Shown: piece after piece, positions 24,301 through 34,830 of the stretch
Layout: the number at the start of each line of letters is the position of its first letter
Position numbering within the stretch: position 1 is the stretch's first letter
Origin: Cladorhizidae sp. MBARI D1340-BT2
Taxonomy: Eukaryota; Porifera; Demospongiae; Poecilosclerida; Cladorhizidae
Length of the DNA: 64,000 nt
Reading direction: 5' to 3'
NCBI GenBank assembly: GCA_028752905.1
Contig: JAQNBH010000014.1
Coordinates: forward strand, 18,459,250 to 18,523,249
Translations under genes and position numbers: made by a program
Notes under the pieces: model-generated
The model's input: only the letters and a program-made list of their open reading frames with translations
Told to the model about the DNA's origin: nothing
The model's database searches: none

Positions 24301-25010
24301 AGGAGGAGCACATGGAATAACCTTCACTTTTAACTTCCCAGCATCACAAGGAGCAGCACATGGAAGAATCTTGATTTTTAATCACTCAGCATCAATGAGC
24401 AGCACATGGAAGAACCTTCACTCTTAACTGCCCAGCATCAAGGTGCAGCACATGGAAGAACCTTCACTCTTAACCTCCAGCATCAAGGAGAAGATCATGG
24501 AAGAACCTTCACTCTTAACCACCCAGCATCATGGAGCAGTATGTGGAAGAACCTTCACTCTTAACCACTCAGCATCAAGGAGGAGCACATGGAGGAACCT
24601 TCACTCTCAACCACACAGCATTAAAGAGCAGCACATGGAAGAACCTTCACTCTTAACTACCCAACATCAAGGAGGAGCACAAGGAAGAACCTTCACTCTT
24701 TACCACCCAGCATCAAGGAGCAGCACTTAATAGAAACTTTATTCTTAACCGACCAGCATCAAGGAGCAGAACATGGAAGACCGTTCGCACTTAACCGCCT
24801 AAATTAAAGGAGCAGGACATGGAAGTACTTTCACCCTTAACCGCCCAGCACCAATGAGCATCACATGAAAGCACCTTCACTCTTAACCACCCAGCATCAA
24901 GCAGTAGCACATCAACGAACCTTAACGTTTAACTGCTCAGCATCAAAGAGCAGCACATGGAAGAACCTTCACTCTTAACCACACAGCATCAAGCAGCAGC
25001 ACATGGAAGA
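21399..25010. repeat. 46-bp satellite array, left part
   Basis: Tandem diverged units of about 46 bp, with a typical core of CTTCACTCTTAACC then CCCAGCATCAAGGAGCAGC and ACATGGAAGAAC. Units vary by substitutions and short indels. A G-rich tract (21372-21392) precedes the array. Because 46 is one more than a multiple of three, short open frames appear in all phases; these look incidental. The array continues after Gypsy-2 at 30632. Confidence 0.97.
22153..22632 (-). repeat. Inverted block within the 46-bp satellite
   Basis: Here the units read on the opposite strand (for example GGTTAAGAGTGAAGGTTC then TTCCATGTGCTGCTCC). Orientation switches from forward to reverse near 22153 and back near 22632. 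Both switches fall inside a unit. Confidence 0.93.
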
Positions 25011-25207
25011 TAGTGGACATTGGTCTAGTAGATCGCTATGTATGTATTCACTTGTATAGGTAGACCCCTTACCCATTATACGTATTCATACATGTACGCA
25101 TGAGCGCAGACACACACTATGCTCAGTTGATGCACACATTGTCAAAGACAGGTTCTGATTCATATCCAGTGTGATCTTTGACAAAGGCATAGCTGCGCTA
25201 TCATCTA
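25011..25207 (+). repeat. Gypsy-2 5' LTR
   Basis: A 197-bp direct repeat of 30437-30631, with ends TAGTGG and CATCTA. A TATA-like ATTATAC at about 25075-25081 lies about 30 bp before 25109, where a segment complementary to the primer-site region begins. Confidence 0.9.
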
Positions 25208-25237
25208 TGTGTGCATCAACTCGGCATAGTGTGTGTC
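25208..25237 (+). promoter_or_regulatory. Gypsy-2 candidate self-primer binding site
   Basis: The first 30 nt after the LTR (TGTGTGCATCAACT onward) pair with LTR bases 25109-25138 at 28 of 30 positions; the mismatches are at 25222-25223. The sequence does not begin TGG, so it does not look like a tRNA CCA complement. The next TGG is about 40 nt further on. Confidence 0.6.
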
Positions 25238-25310
25238 CTTAGACTATTGTGGCATCGTTTGCAACACTGTGGAGGATCCCTAAGGAAACTATAATAGGCG
25301 ACCCCATTTA

Positions 25311-26304
25311 ATGCCCACCAAGATGGAAGCGGTCAGATGCCCCTTCCCTGGATGTACCTACAGCACCCCGGCTGATCTGGATCTGGCAGTAACAGCAGTC
25401 GTCCTGTCCACCCATGCTATGGGACACAGACGAGCGACCAAGGCTAAACCTGCGCCCGTGAAGAGACCGGAGATGACATCGGGAGGGACCACGGAGAATT
25501 GGACATATTTTCTGACTAGGTGGAAGGCCTACGCTGGGGCAGTACAGCTCACAGAACAAGACATCGCGGTGCAACTCCTCGAGTGCTGTGATAGTAAACT
25601 CAGACGTGACATCACTCGAAATGCAGTCGACCCGGTCAAACTGGAGGACATGAGTGAGAGGGACCTACTGGGAGCGATGAGAACCCTAGCGGTGAAGGAG
25701 GAAAAACCCAAGGTGGCCAGGGTGGTTCTGAGCCGGATGGTTCAGGACAGGGGTAAACCAGTGAGGGCTTTCGCGGCCAGACTCCGAGGCCAGGCCAAGG
25801 TATGCTGTTTCACTAAGAAATGTACTAACTGCGAGGCCATCTCCATTCAAGGTGAGGAGAGGGTGGCGGATCAGTTATGTATTGGGTTAGCTGATGGAGA
25901 AATCCATTAGACACCCAGACCAGAACATGGGGGTGGAAGAGACCATTAGATTTGTGGAGGTGAGGGCAGCTGGTAAAAGGTCGGCAGTATCAATGACCAC
26001 GCCCACCTCCACTAGCGCCATCGATGATGATGAGGGTACGGAGGTGGTGAGCAGCACGTATAGGCGCCAGCAGCGACGCCCCCCTCACGACCGAGGCTGG
26101 GACCAGGCAAGGCCACGCCCACCCGATAACATGCTCCACCCCCCAACCACACACCCCACCGAGAACCCGGCTACCCCAACCAGAGAACGACACCAACTAG
26201 GGGACAGAGCCTGCCACCTCAATGCGCCACCAGAAACACACCCATCAAGCGAGGTGTGTGTAACTTCTGTGGCCTTCCAGGTCACGGAGAACAGGAACGA
26301 ATAG
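25311..26304 (+). pseudogene. Gypsy-2 Gag
   Basis: Frame 25311-25910 starts MPTKMEAVRCPFPGC and contains a C2H2-like finger (CPFPGC followed by H...H) at the N-terminus, then a capsid-like region with WTYFLTRWKAYAGAVQL and QLLECCDSKLRRDI. TAG at 25908 ends it. The neighbouring frame 25894-26304 continues the protein with a Pro/Arg-rich linker. This is the particle-forming protein of the element. It begins about 100 bp after the 5' LTR. The stop may be a real lesion or a recoding site; with other stops downstream, a lesion is more likely. Confidence 0.7.
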
Positions 26305-27083
26305 CTCACAGGCGCATACATTGGCCGGCCTTCAGAACCACCTGCCCCTCCTGCGGACGGCAGAATCATACAGCCCAGATGTGCTGGCAAGGATCCATAG
26401 AACAAGAGAGCGCCATCTACGAACAGGTAGACACAATGGTTGAGGGGACCCTCGATCACCAGCAGTGGAACCCAGACACCCGTCGCTGGACCCAGGAGAA
26501 GTCCCAACCACAGCCCCACGTTGATGTCATCGTCTCTGCATGCTCGGAGGACTTCCGCCACCATGGCCATTCCCTGAGAATCGAGAAGTTAGGCATCGCA
26601 GCCTGCGCTATGGCAGATACTGGCTGCCAGCGTTTCCTGGCTGGCCCACAACTCATGACTAAGCTCCGGTTGACAGCAGATGACCTCATCCCTGTCAATC
26701 TAGTCATGTACTCTGCAAGTGGCAACAACCTGCCTATCTTAGGAGCCACCATTCTGAGAATCAAGGCCAACATCACCGGCCTCGAGTCCAGGCAGATGGT
26801 ATACTTTTCAGGCATTGCAAACAAGCTATACCTGAGTCTGGCTACCTGGTCGACCTGCGGCTGCTCCCCAGGGACTTCCCTCACAGCACGCCTAGGCTAC
26901 CTCTGGGAAACAACAAGGCTGGGAAGACGAGGCGGGGAGCCCAAACCGGACCAACACAACACTCCTACCATGCAGACCTGCAGACCAGAACGCCCCTGCA
27001 GACCAGAACCACCACGCCCGGCGTGGTTGCGACCACGCCACCCAGACCTCTCAAGGCGACGTCATTACCTCCACCTCATGTGA
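26256..27083 (+). pseudogene. Gypsy-2 zinc knuckles and aspartic protease
   Basis: CNFCGLPGHG and then CPSCGRQNHTAQMC (CX2CX4HX4C) form two nucleocapsid-type knuckles at about 26259-26385. They are followed by CAMADTGCQRFLAG (about 26600), where DTG is the retropepsin active site. Downstream the frame reads SLATWSTCGCSPGTS, where related elements usually read a protease flap and linker, so this part may be out of frame. The fragment ends at 27083, and RT resumes in another frame from about 27247. Confidence 0.7.
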
Positions 27084-27246
27084 GTCCACAAACCCTCTCT
27101 AAGATTTGCTCATGCCCCACTAGAGCACAAGCCCCACCCCGACCTACAAGCCTACCATTCCCGGCGACTGAGGCCAACTGGAACTACACCTCAGGGACCT
27201 GTACAAGGCGAGCAGCTTTAACACCTGTGAGCACCAGCCGTTACCA

Positions 27247-28004
27247 ATGATGTCCGGCCCACCACTCCGGCTCAACATTGACCCACACGCTGTCCCTAAA
27301 CCCTGCCACACCCCCATTGCCATCCCCATCCACTGGCAGGAGGAAGTGAAGGCTGGACTGGACCGCGACGTCCGCCTAGGAGTTGTGGAACAAGTCCCCC
27401 TGTGGACACGGACACTTGATGCCATCGGATGGTCATTTGCACTAAAAAGAACGGGTCCCTCAGGAGGACAATTGATTTCCAGCAATTGAACCGCCATGCC
27501 ACACGCGCAACTCATCACACCCAATCACCCTTCCATCAAGCCAGAGCTGTCCCGACCCGATCGAAGAATACCATTTTCGATGCATGGAACGGGTACCATT
27601 CCATTGCCCTCGCGGAGCCCGACCGTCACTACACCACGTTTATAACCCCGTGGGGTCGATATAGATACTGCTCCGCCCCCCAGGGATACATTGCCTCTGG
27701 TGATGCGTACACAGCCAGGTACGACAGCCTGGTCGCGGAGATACCAAATAAAACCAAGTGCATAGACGATGCCCTCCTGTGGTCGGAGTCCATAGAGGAC
27801 GCCTTCCACCAGGCAACGGAGTGGCTAGATGTCTGCGCCAGGAATGGTATCATGCTGAACCCGGATAAGATCCGGTTCACACAGGACAAGGTGGAATTTG
27901 CCGGGTTCCTCATAACAACGGACGAAGTCAAGCCCTGCAGCAGGTACATCCGAGCAATCACTGACTTCCCGACACCCATGGGGATAATGGACATTCGCGC
28001 CTGA
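27247..28004 (+). pseudogene. Gypsy-2 reverse transcriptase
   Basis: Frames 27247-27489 and 27429-28004 cover RT. Motifs are KKNGSLRRTIDFQQLNRHA, TIFDAWNGYHSIAL, FITPWGRYRYCSAPQGY and the catalytic KCIDDALLW (about 27755), with CIDD in place of the common YxDD. The tail reads GIMLNPDKIRFTQ and VEFAGFLIT. TGA at 28002 interrupts the frame at a position (IRA-stop-FGLMNQ) where this family normally has Trp. The same frame continues directly into the next fragment, so a single nonsense change separates RT from RNase H and integrase. Confidence 0.85.
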
Positions 28005-28013
28005 TTCGGTCTC

Positions 28014-30113
28014 ATGAACCAGGTAGCCTTCGCATTCTCCATGACGTCGGTAATGTCCCTGTTCCGGTCCCTACTCAAACCCTCCACCACCTTTGCATGG
28101 ACCCAGGACCTCCAACTCGCTTTTGACGCGTCGAAGGAGATCACCACACGGATCCAAGAGGGCGTGAGAATTTTTGACAAGAAGCGCCCAACTTGCCTGG
28201 CGACGGACTGGAGCAAGGACGGTGTAGGGTACTGGCTATTCCAGAAGCACTGCCAGTGCCCGTCCCAGGAGATCTTCTGTTGCCAGGAGGGTTGGAAGGT
28301 CACCCTGGTCGGCTCCAGGTTCACACATGCAGCGGAGTCGAGATACGCACCGATCGAGGGAGAGGCCGTAGCGGTCGCTGATGCCCTGGACAAGGCCCGC
28401 CACTTTGTTCTCGGATGCTCCAACCTGGTCATAGCCGTTGACCACAAACCCTTGGTGAAACTGTTCGGGGACCGATCCCTTGAGGACATCCCCAACACGC
28501 GTCTCAGAAACCTTAAGGAGAAAATGCTAAGGTACCGATTCACCATGGTGCACATACCCGGAGTTCGCAACCGAACCAGCGACGCCCTGTCACGCCACCC
28601 CACCGGCATCCCCAGCCCAGCGAGAATGGCTCTGCAGGACGACAGCACGGCGCCCGACACTGCGTGCCCCCACACAGGCCTCAAGATCCCCTCTGCCCTG
28701 CTTGCGGGCATCTCGATTGCGCACTCGCCCGAGGACGACGATGTGGGCCTTTCCACGGCCATTTGCGCAGCCATCACTGCCATCCCCCTCAGCTGGGAGG
28801 CCATCCAGATCGCCACTGCAGCGGACGACAGCCTGCTGGACCTTGCCCTCACCATAGAGGAAGGGCCACCGGACAAACGGCACCTGATGTCCCCGGCAAT
28901 CCGGGACTTCTTTCCCTACCGAGACTCCCTCTCAGCAGTAGATGGCGTCATAACATACGGAGACCGAATCGTCATCCCAACCAAGCTCCGCCGCACCTGT
29001 CTGGATGCCTTACATGCCGCTCACCAAGGCACGAGCAAGATGACTGCCCGAGCGGAATCATCCATCTTTTGGCCTGGCATATCCAAGGACATCACTGCAA
29101 CACGGGTCAATTGCAGTGTCTGCAACGGCAACGCTCCATCCCAGCCGGCCATGCCCTCAGTCACACCGGAAACCCCCGCATACACCTTCCAGCACGTATG
29201 CGGGGACTTCTTCCACCACCTCGGACTGGTATACCGGGTCCTTGTCGACAGGTACTCCAACTGGCCCATCGTCACCCCATCCGGGGACAGTGCAGCGGGA
29301 TTAACCCAAACCCTCTGTGATACCTTTGCGACGTATGGCATACCAGACACGCTCACCTCCGACGGCAGCCCAGAATTTACGGCACACAAGACAAGATCGT
29401 TCCTTACTAACTGGGGCGTACAGCATCGAACATCCTCGGCATACTACCCCCATGCTAACTACAGAGCCGAAGTAGCAGTGAAGGCCATGAAGAGGCTAAT
29501 CGCAGGGAACACTGGCCCCAACGGCACCCTGTCCGACGCCTTCCACAAGGCCCTACTGATTTATCGCAACTGCCCGGACGCAGACACCAAGATGTCCCCA
29601 GCGACATGCGTCTTTGGCCTACCAACACGTGATCTCCTCCCCGGCCTACCAGGCAGATACCTGCCCGACACAGAATGGACAGACAAGCTCGACCTCAGGG
29701 AGAGAGCTCTCTCCAAGCGAGCCGTGGCAGGTCGCGCGAGATGGGATGAGCACACCAAGGGCCTTTCCCCCCTCAAGAACGGTGACACCGTGCTCATCCA
29801 AAACCAGACAGGACGACACCCGACCAAATGGGACAAGTCGGGGACGGTAGTGGAAGTGTTACAATACCATCAGTACAGCGTACTGACCGACGGCTCCGGC
29901 CGCCTCACAACCCGCAACCGCCGGTTCCTGCGCCGGTACACCCCCCACCCAACCGAGGAACTACCACCAATCCCACTTGCCGACACACCCTACCCCAACA
30001 ACACGCCGACCGCCACCCATCCGGAGCCAGAGCCGATCATTGACTACCCGCCAACCAACGCTCACACCGAGGCCCACACCGTGCCAGAGCCCACCACAGC
30101 CACCACCCCGTGA
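28014..30113 (+). pseudogene. Gypsy-2 RNase H and integrase (699-residue open frame)
   Basis: This is the longest frame in the window. RNase H carries CLATDWSKDGVGYWL (first Asp), EGEAVAVADALDKARHF (Glu) and AVDHKPLVKLFGDRSL (Asp), so the catalytic set is intact. The integrase zinc region has HQGTSKMTARAESSIFWPGI and CSVCNGNAPS. The DDE core has HVCGDFFHH, TLTSDGSPEF and YRAEVAVKAMKRL. The C-terminal part (NGDTVLIQNQTGRHPTKWDK) fits the GPY/F-like module. The tail is Pro/Thr-rich with no chromodomain visible. Only the upstream TGA at 28002 prevents reading through from RT. Confidence 0.88.
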
Positions 30114-30427
30114 CCTCCAACCAACCCCAATCCCTTGAGTATCACCCCGACCACCCCACACACGGGACGCTCCTACGCCTCCGTCGCCCGGACTCCACCG
30201 CCGACCCAGGCCACCCGACCTGTGACCAGTCCGCCCTCCACACCTGCCTTGAACAGGCCGGCAGCACCAAGGTCCATCATTACTCCCAGGTCACCCCATC
30301 ATCCGCCTGCTCAGAGCAGCCTGACCGCGAAGCCACCACCCCCCCGACACAGCAAACATGGGCCGAAGCCCATTGACAGCTACGGCCACAACTGATCTAC
30401 TAACTTCAGCAGCACCAGTGCCAACTT

Positions 30428-30436
30428 GGGGGGAGG
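30428..30436 (+). promoter_or_regulatory. Gypsy-2 polypurine tract
   Basis: GGGGGGAGG lies directly before the 3' LTR start at 30437. Confidence 0.7.
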
Positions 30437-30631
30437 TAGTGGACATTGGTCTAGTAGATCGCTATGTATGTATTCTCTTGTATAGGTAGACCCCTTACCC
30501 ATTATACATATTCATACATGTACGCATGCGCAGACACACACTATGCTCAGTTGATGCACACATTGTCAAAGACAGGTTCTGATTCATATCCAGTGTGATC
30601 TGCGACAAAGGCGTAGCTGCGCTATCGTCTA
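30437..30631 (+). repeat. Gypsy-2 3' LTR
   Basis: A 195-bp copy of the 5' LTR, ending CGTCTA and followed by the target duplicate GAAGA. It keeps the segment complementary to the region after the 5' LTR. Confidence 0.9.
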
Positions 30632-32825
30632 GAAGATCCTTCACTTTTAACTTCCCAGCATCAAGGAGTAGCACATGGAAGAACCTTGACTTTTAATCGC
30701 CCAGCATCAAGGATCAGCACATGGAAGAACCTTCACTCTTAACCGCCCAGCATCAAGGAGCAGATCATGGAAGAATCTTCACTCTTAACCACCCAGCATC
30801 ATGGAGCAGAACATGGAAGAACCTTCACACTTAACCGTCCAGCATCAAAAAGCAGCACATGAAAGAACCTTCACTTTTAACTGCCCAGAATCAAGGAGTA
30901 GCACATGGAAGGACCATCACTCTTAACCACCAAATATCAAGGAGCAGAACATGGAAGAACTTTCACTCTTAACTGCCCAGCATCAAGGAGTAGATATGGA
31001 GCAACTGTCACACTTAACTACCCAAAATCACGGTGCAGCAAATGAAAGAACATTTACTCTTAACCGCCTACAATCTAGTAGCAGCACATGGAAGAACCTT
31101 CACACTTAACCATCCAGAATCAACAATTAGCACACGGAAGAACCTTCACAATTAACCAACCAGAATCAAGGAGTAGCAGATGGAAGAACCTTCACATTTA
31201 ACCATGCAGCATCAAGGAGCAGCACATGGAAGAACCTTTACTCTTAACTGTCCAGCATCAAGGAGTAGAACATGGAAGAACTTTCATTCTTAACCGCCCA
31301 GCATCAAGGAGCAGAACATGAGGGAAGAACCTTCACTCTTAACTTCCCAGAATCAAGGAGCAGAAAATGTGGAAGAACCATCACTCTTAAATTCCCAGCA
31401 TCAATGCGCATCAAATGAAAGAACCTTCACTCTTAACCGTCCAGCATTAAGGAACAGCACATGAACCTTCACACTTAACCGCCCAGTATCAAGGAGCAGC
31501 ACATGGAAGAACCTTCATCTTAACCAGCCAGAATCAAGGAGTAGCACATGGAAGGACCATCACTCTTAACCATCTAACATCAAGGTGCAGCACATGGAAG
31601 TTACCTTCACTCTTAACTACCCAACACCACGGAGCTGCACATGGAAGAACCTTCACACTTAACCACCCAGCACCAAGGAGCAGCACAAAAATCACCCAGC
31701 ATCAAGGAACAGCACATGGAAGAACCTTCACTCTTAACCACCCAGCATCAAGGAGTAGCACAAGGAAGACCTTTCACTCTTAACCACCCAGATTCAAGTA
31801 GCAGCACATGGAGAACCTTCACTCTTAACCGCCCAGCATCAAGGAGTAGCACATGGAATAACCTTCACACTTAACCGCCCAGCATTAATGAGCAGCACAT
31901 GGAAGAGCCTTCACTCTTAACCACCCAGCATCATGGAGCAAGGACCTTTATTCTTAATCGCCCAACATCAAGGAGCAGCACATGGAGAACCTTCACTCTT
32001 AACCGCCCAGCACATGGAAAAATCTTCACCGCCCAGCATCAAGGATTAGCACATGGAAGAACCTTCACTCGTAACCGCCAAGCATCAAGGAGTAGACATG
32101 GAAGAACCGTCACACTAACCACCCAGCATAAAGGAGCCGCAAATGGAAGAACCTTTACTCTTAACCACCCAGCATCAACAAGTAGCACCCGGAAGAACTT
32201 TCACAATTAACCAACCAGCATCAAGGAGTAGTACATGGAAGAACCTTTACACTTAACCACCCAGCATCAAGGAGCAGATCATGGAAGAAGCTTCACTCTT
32301 AACCACCCAGCATCAAGGAGCCACACATGGAAAAACCTTCCTCTTAACCACCCAACATCAAGGAGGAGCACATGGAATAACCTTGACTTTTAATCACTCA
32401 GCATCAATGAGCAGCACATGGAAGAACCTTCACTCTTAATCGCCCAGCATCAAGAAGGAGCAGATAGAAGAACCTTCACTCTTAACCTCCCAGCATCAAG
32501 GAGCAGAACATGGAAGGACCTTCGCACGTAACCACCCAGATTAAAGGATCAGCACATGCAGAATCTTCACTCTTAACTGCCCAGCATCAAGGAATAGCAC
32601 ATGGAAGAACCATCAATCTTAACCACCCAACACCAATGAGCAGTACATGGAAGAACCTTCACACTTAACCACCCAGCACCAAGGAGCAGCACAATAATTA
32701 CCCAGCATCAAGGAACAGCACATGGAAGAACCTTAACTGCCCAGCATCAAGGAGTCGCACATGTAAGATCCTTCACTCTTAACCACCCAACATCAAGGAG
32801 CAGCACATGGAAGAACCTTCACTCT
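30632..32825. repeat. 46-bp satellite array, right part
   Basis: Same unit and forward orientation as 21399-25010, resuming at the base after Gypsy-2. It ends abruptly near 32825, within a unit. Confidence 0.97.
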
Positions 32826-33240
32826 AAAGGCCAGTGTACGGCCCATTTTTTTTGAATATTTGACCTTTTTTGTGTGCTTATATCATTTCTAAACATCTGT
32901 ACAACTTGTCTTTCAAATTTGAAAATCCTCGTGCAGTTTGAGGGGGGATGATGGCATTTTTTAATTTTTACTTGTGGTTACAACTTTAGAGCTCCGTAGA
33001 TTCTGCAAACTTCATAAGTACTTGATATATAGCTCAAAAGATAGGTCTCTCTGTGTGCTCTCTTTTGATACTAAAATATGTTTCATAGGTATAACTATAG
33101 GCAAGTTACTAGACCCTAAAGTGGAGGGACCTAATAAACATGCAGCCCAAAAACCTCATCCAAAATAACTCCAGATTGCTAAGATTTGAAATTGGTACCT
33201 AGGCTATTCAATGACCTTTTTCATTAGGCGTGAAAATGTA
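32826..33240. repeat. Dispersed repeat, inverted partner at about 37490-37700
   Basis: About 32965-33140 is the reverse complement of about 37500-37660 with small indels. Shared pieces include TTAGAGCTCCGTAGATTCTG and GACCCTAAAGTGGAGGG. Both copies carry a short open frame of similar sequence, but no family is recognised and both break at their ends. Read as a non-coding mobile repeat. Confidence 0.7.
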
Positions 33241-33327
33241 AGTAGGTGGTCAAGCACGTGGGTGGAAAATTGATTATGTTGAAAATCAACGCCTTCAATT
33301 TTCCACCCGCACGCTTGACCACGTACT
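33241..33327. repeat. Long hairpin
   Basis: Arms 33241-33273 and 33295-33327 are complementary at about 29 of 33 positions around a 21-nt loop. A diverged relative of one arm lies near 37340-37365. Confidence 0.8.
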
Positions 33328-33461
33328 TAAATTTTAAAATTTTGTGCACCACATGCTGGTTACTGAGCTGGGCGTGTAGGCATCAGCCAACAAGAAAATG
33401 TGTACCCAATGGTGAGCAGGAGCTTAACAAGCAGTTCCTGTGTGCAGACATGCATGGTTAA

Positions 33462-34348
33462 CCCTCTCACCGCTGTAAGCGCCATATGGCGTAATGTACT
33501 TTAAAAATCGCTAATAAATCGATCGCTTGGCCTATAGTCATAATTAGCATACCAGCAACTATTACTCTATATGATGTCCAAAAATCACATCCGGAAACGC
33601 CCGATTAGTTAGCGAAAAATATGTGCAACTACCGACGGTTCAAGGTTTTGACGACCTAAAAATGAGTGGATGTTTAACGCTTAAAGAAGTACTTTCCCTG
33701 GTTTCTAGCGAGGATTTTGCTCTCACTGAGGATGAGTCAGAGCAAGAAGAAGGTGAAGAAATATGTGGCTACCTTGGAAATGCAAGTTCTGATCGTGCAG
33801 CAGTGCATTCTTTAGCCGCTGTAGTTGACCCTACTTTAGACCCTCAGGATTCTTCCTTTTGCTATGACCAGCTCTCTATTTATAATGAAATTGATCAGGA
33901 AGCCTTCTCAGGTTAGCTAAAGTATCTACATATTTGTATTTGCATGTTCTTTCTCAAATAGTTGAATTTCAATAACATAATAAACCATTGTATTACTGGG
34001 CTATAGAATCATATGATCAAATTTTGTCAAAAACCCACCGCTATATATTGCTATATGCCTAAATTATTATGACTAATGTTTACTAAATGCTAACTAAATG
34101 AGTAAATATATTATAAACATTTTTTGTTGATTAAATGTTAGATATTGATAGAGAAATTTAGCATAATGATATTCATATTTTGTGGTTGATAATGTGGTTA
34201 GCTAATGACATCACATTGTTTATAAACAATGGTGCTATCACATGACAAAATTACAACTGATATGAATGGATTGCTGATTTTATAATGATTTTTTTTGGTA
34301 GCTGGTATACTTTAGGAAAAATGTCCAGGAAAGTCATCGGTGAAAGGG
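33462..34348 (+). mobile_element. Internally deleted piggyBac-like element 1
   Basis: TTAA flanks both sides (33458-33461 and 34349-34352). The ends are CCCTCTCACCGCTG and, inverted, CCCTTTCACCGATG. The 887-bp length is too short for a full transposase. A near-identical copy sits inverted at 34831-35725. Confidence 0.88.
33623..33916 (+). pseudogene. piggyBac transposase N-terminal remnant, 97 residues
   Basis: The frame starts MQLPTVQGFDDLKMSG and is followed by an acidic segment (EDFALTEDESEQEEGEE), as in the N-termini of piggyBac-type transposases. It ends EAFSG, where the sequence CAG/GTTAGC could be a splice donor, so it may be a first exon. The catalytic DDD region is absent from the element. 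The equivalent frame in element 2 differs at only about six residues, so the coding sense has survived in both copies. No function can be assigned to this fragment alone. Confidence 0.5.
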
Positions 34349-34352
34349 TTAA

Positions 34353-34509
34353 GGATCGTCCTGTGAATGCAGCATGCTAGCTAGAAGGAATGGAGAATGG
34401 TTGAAGTGTAGTTGAGCAGAGCCTGGAGAGTGTCAGATGTGGACATCCTATCTACTAGTCACCAAAAATGGAAGAAACACTGACTTTTGAGCAGGAGACA
34501 TGATAACGA
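34353..34509. other. Short spacer
   Basis: Between piggyBac-like element 1 and the 39-bp minisatellite; nothing recognised. Confidence 0.5.
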
Positions 34510-34826
34510 TCAACAAATAGAAAACAGTAAAGTAGGTGCTTAACAAATAGAGGCTAGAACCGCAGTGAAGTAGGTGCTTAACAAATAGTGGCTAGAACCA
34601 ACGGTGAAGTAGGTGCTTAACAAATAGACAGTGAAGTAGGTGCTTAACAAATAGAGGCTAGAACCAACAGTGAAGTAGGTGCTTAACAAATAGTGGCTAG
34701 AACCAACGGTGAAGTAGGTGCTTAACAAATAGACAGTGAAGTAGGTGCTTAACAAATAGAGGCTAGAACCAACAGTGAAGTAGGTGCTTAACAAATAGTG
34801 GCTGGAACCAACAATGAAGAATGTGC
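34510..34826. repeat. 39-bp minisatellite, left part
   Basis: Units of 39 bp (GTGAAGTAGGTGCTTAACAA then ATAGAGGCTAGAACCAACA) mixed with a 24-bp short form, in a 39-39-24 order that repeats. The array resumes at 35726 after the piggyBac insertion. Since 39 is 13 codons, the minus strand shows a repetitive open frame that I treat as incidental. Confidence 0.93.
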
Positions 34827-34830
34827 TTAA

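Larger units (their letters stand above)
25011..30631 (+). mobile_element. Ty3/Gypsy retrotransposon Gypsy-2, inserted in the satellite
   Basis: LTRs lie at 25011-25207 and 30437-30631 and both start TAGTGGACATTGG. GAAGA flanks both sides (25006-25010 and 30632-30636), and the satellite unit is otherwise continuous across the element. The domain order is the usual one: Gag, zinc knuckles, protease, reverse transcriptase, RNase H, integrase. The LTRs differ by six substitutions and one 2-bp indel in about 195 bp. Coding is interrupted by stops and frame changes. Base composition is clearly richer in GC than the surrounding DNA. Confidence 0.93.

Noticed and set aside
21399..25010. Possible CRISPR-like array
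   Set aside because: There are no unique spacers: the unit repeats head to tail with drift over its whole length, and the sequence is eukaryotic.
25245..25265. Alternative tRNA-type primer site TGGCATCG in Gypsy-2
   Set aside because: It lies about 40 nt from the LTR end, too far for normal priming, while the 30-nt self-complementary block abuts the LTR. Kept as the main alternative to test.
27629..28876. 415-residue minus-strand frame over Gypsy-2 RT and RNase H
   Set aside because: Antisense shadow of a GC-rich coding region; the plus strand carries all the conserved motifs.
21399..32825. Short open frames repeating MEEPSLLTTQHQG and RTFTLNRPASRSS
   Set aside because: They are translations of the 46-bp satellite read in rotating frames; they start and stop wherever indels occur and have no flanking gene signals.
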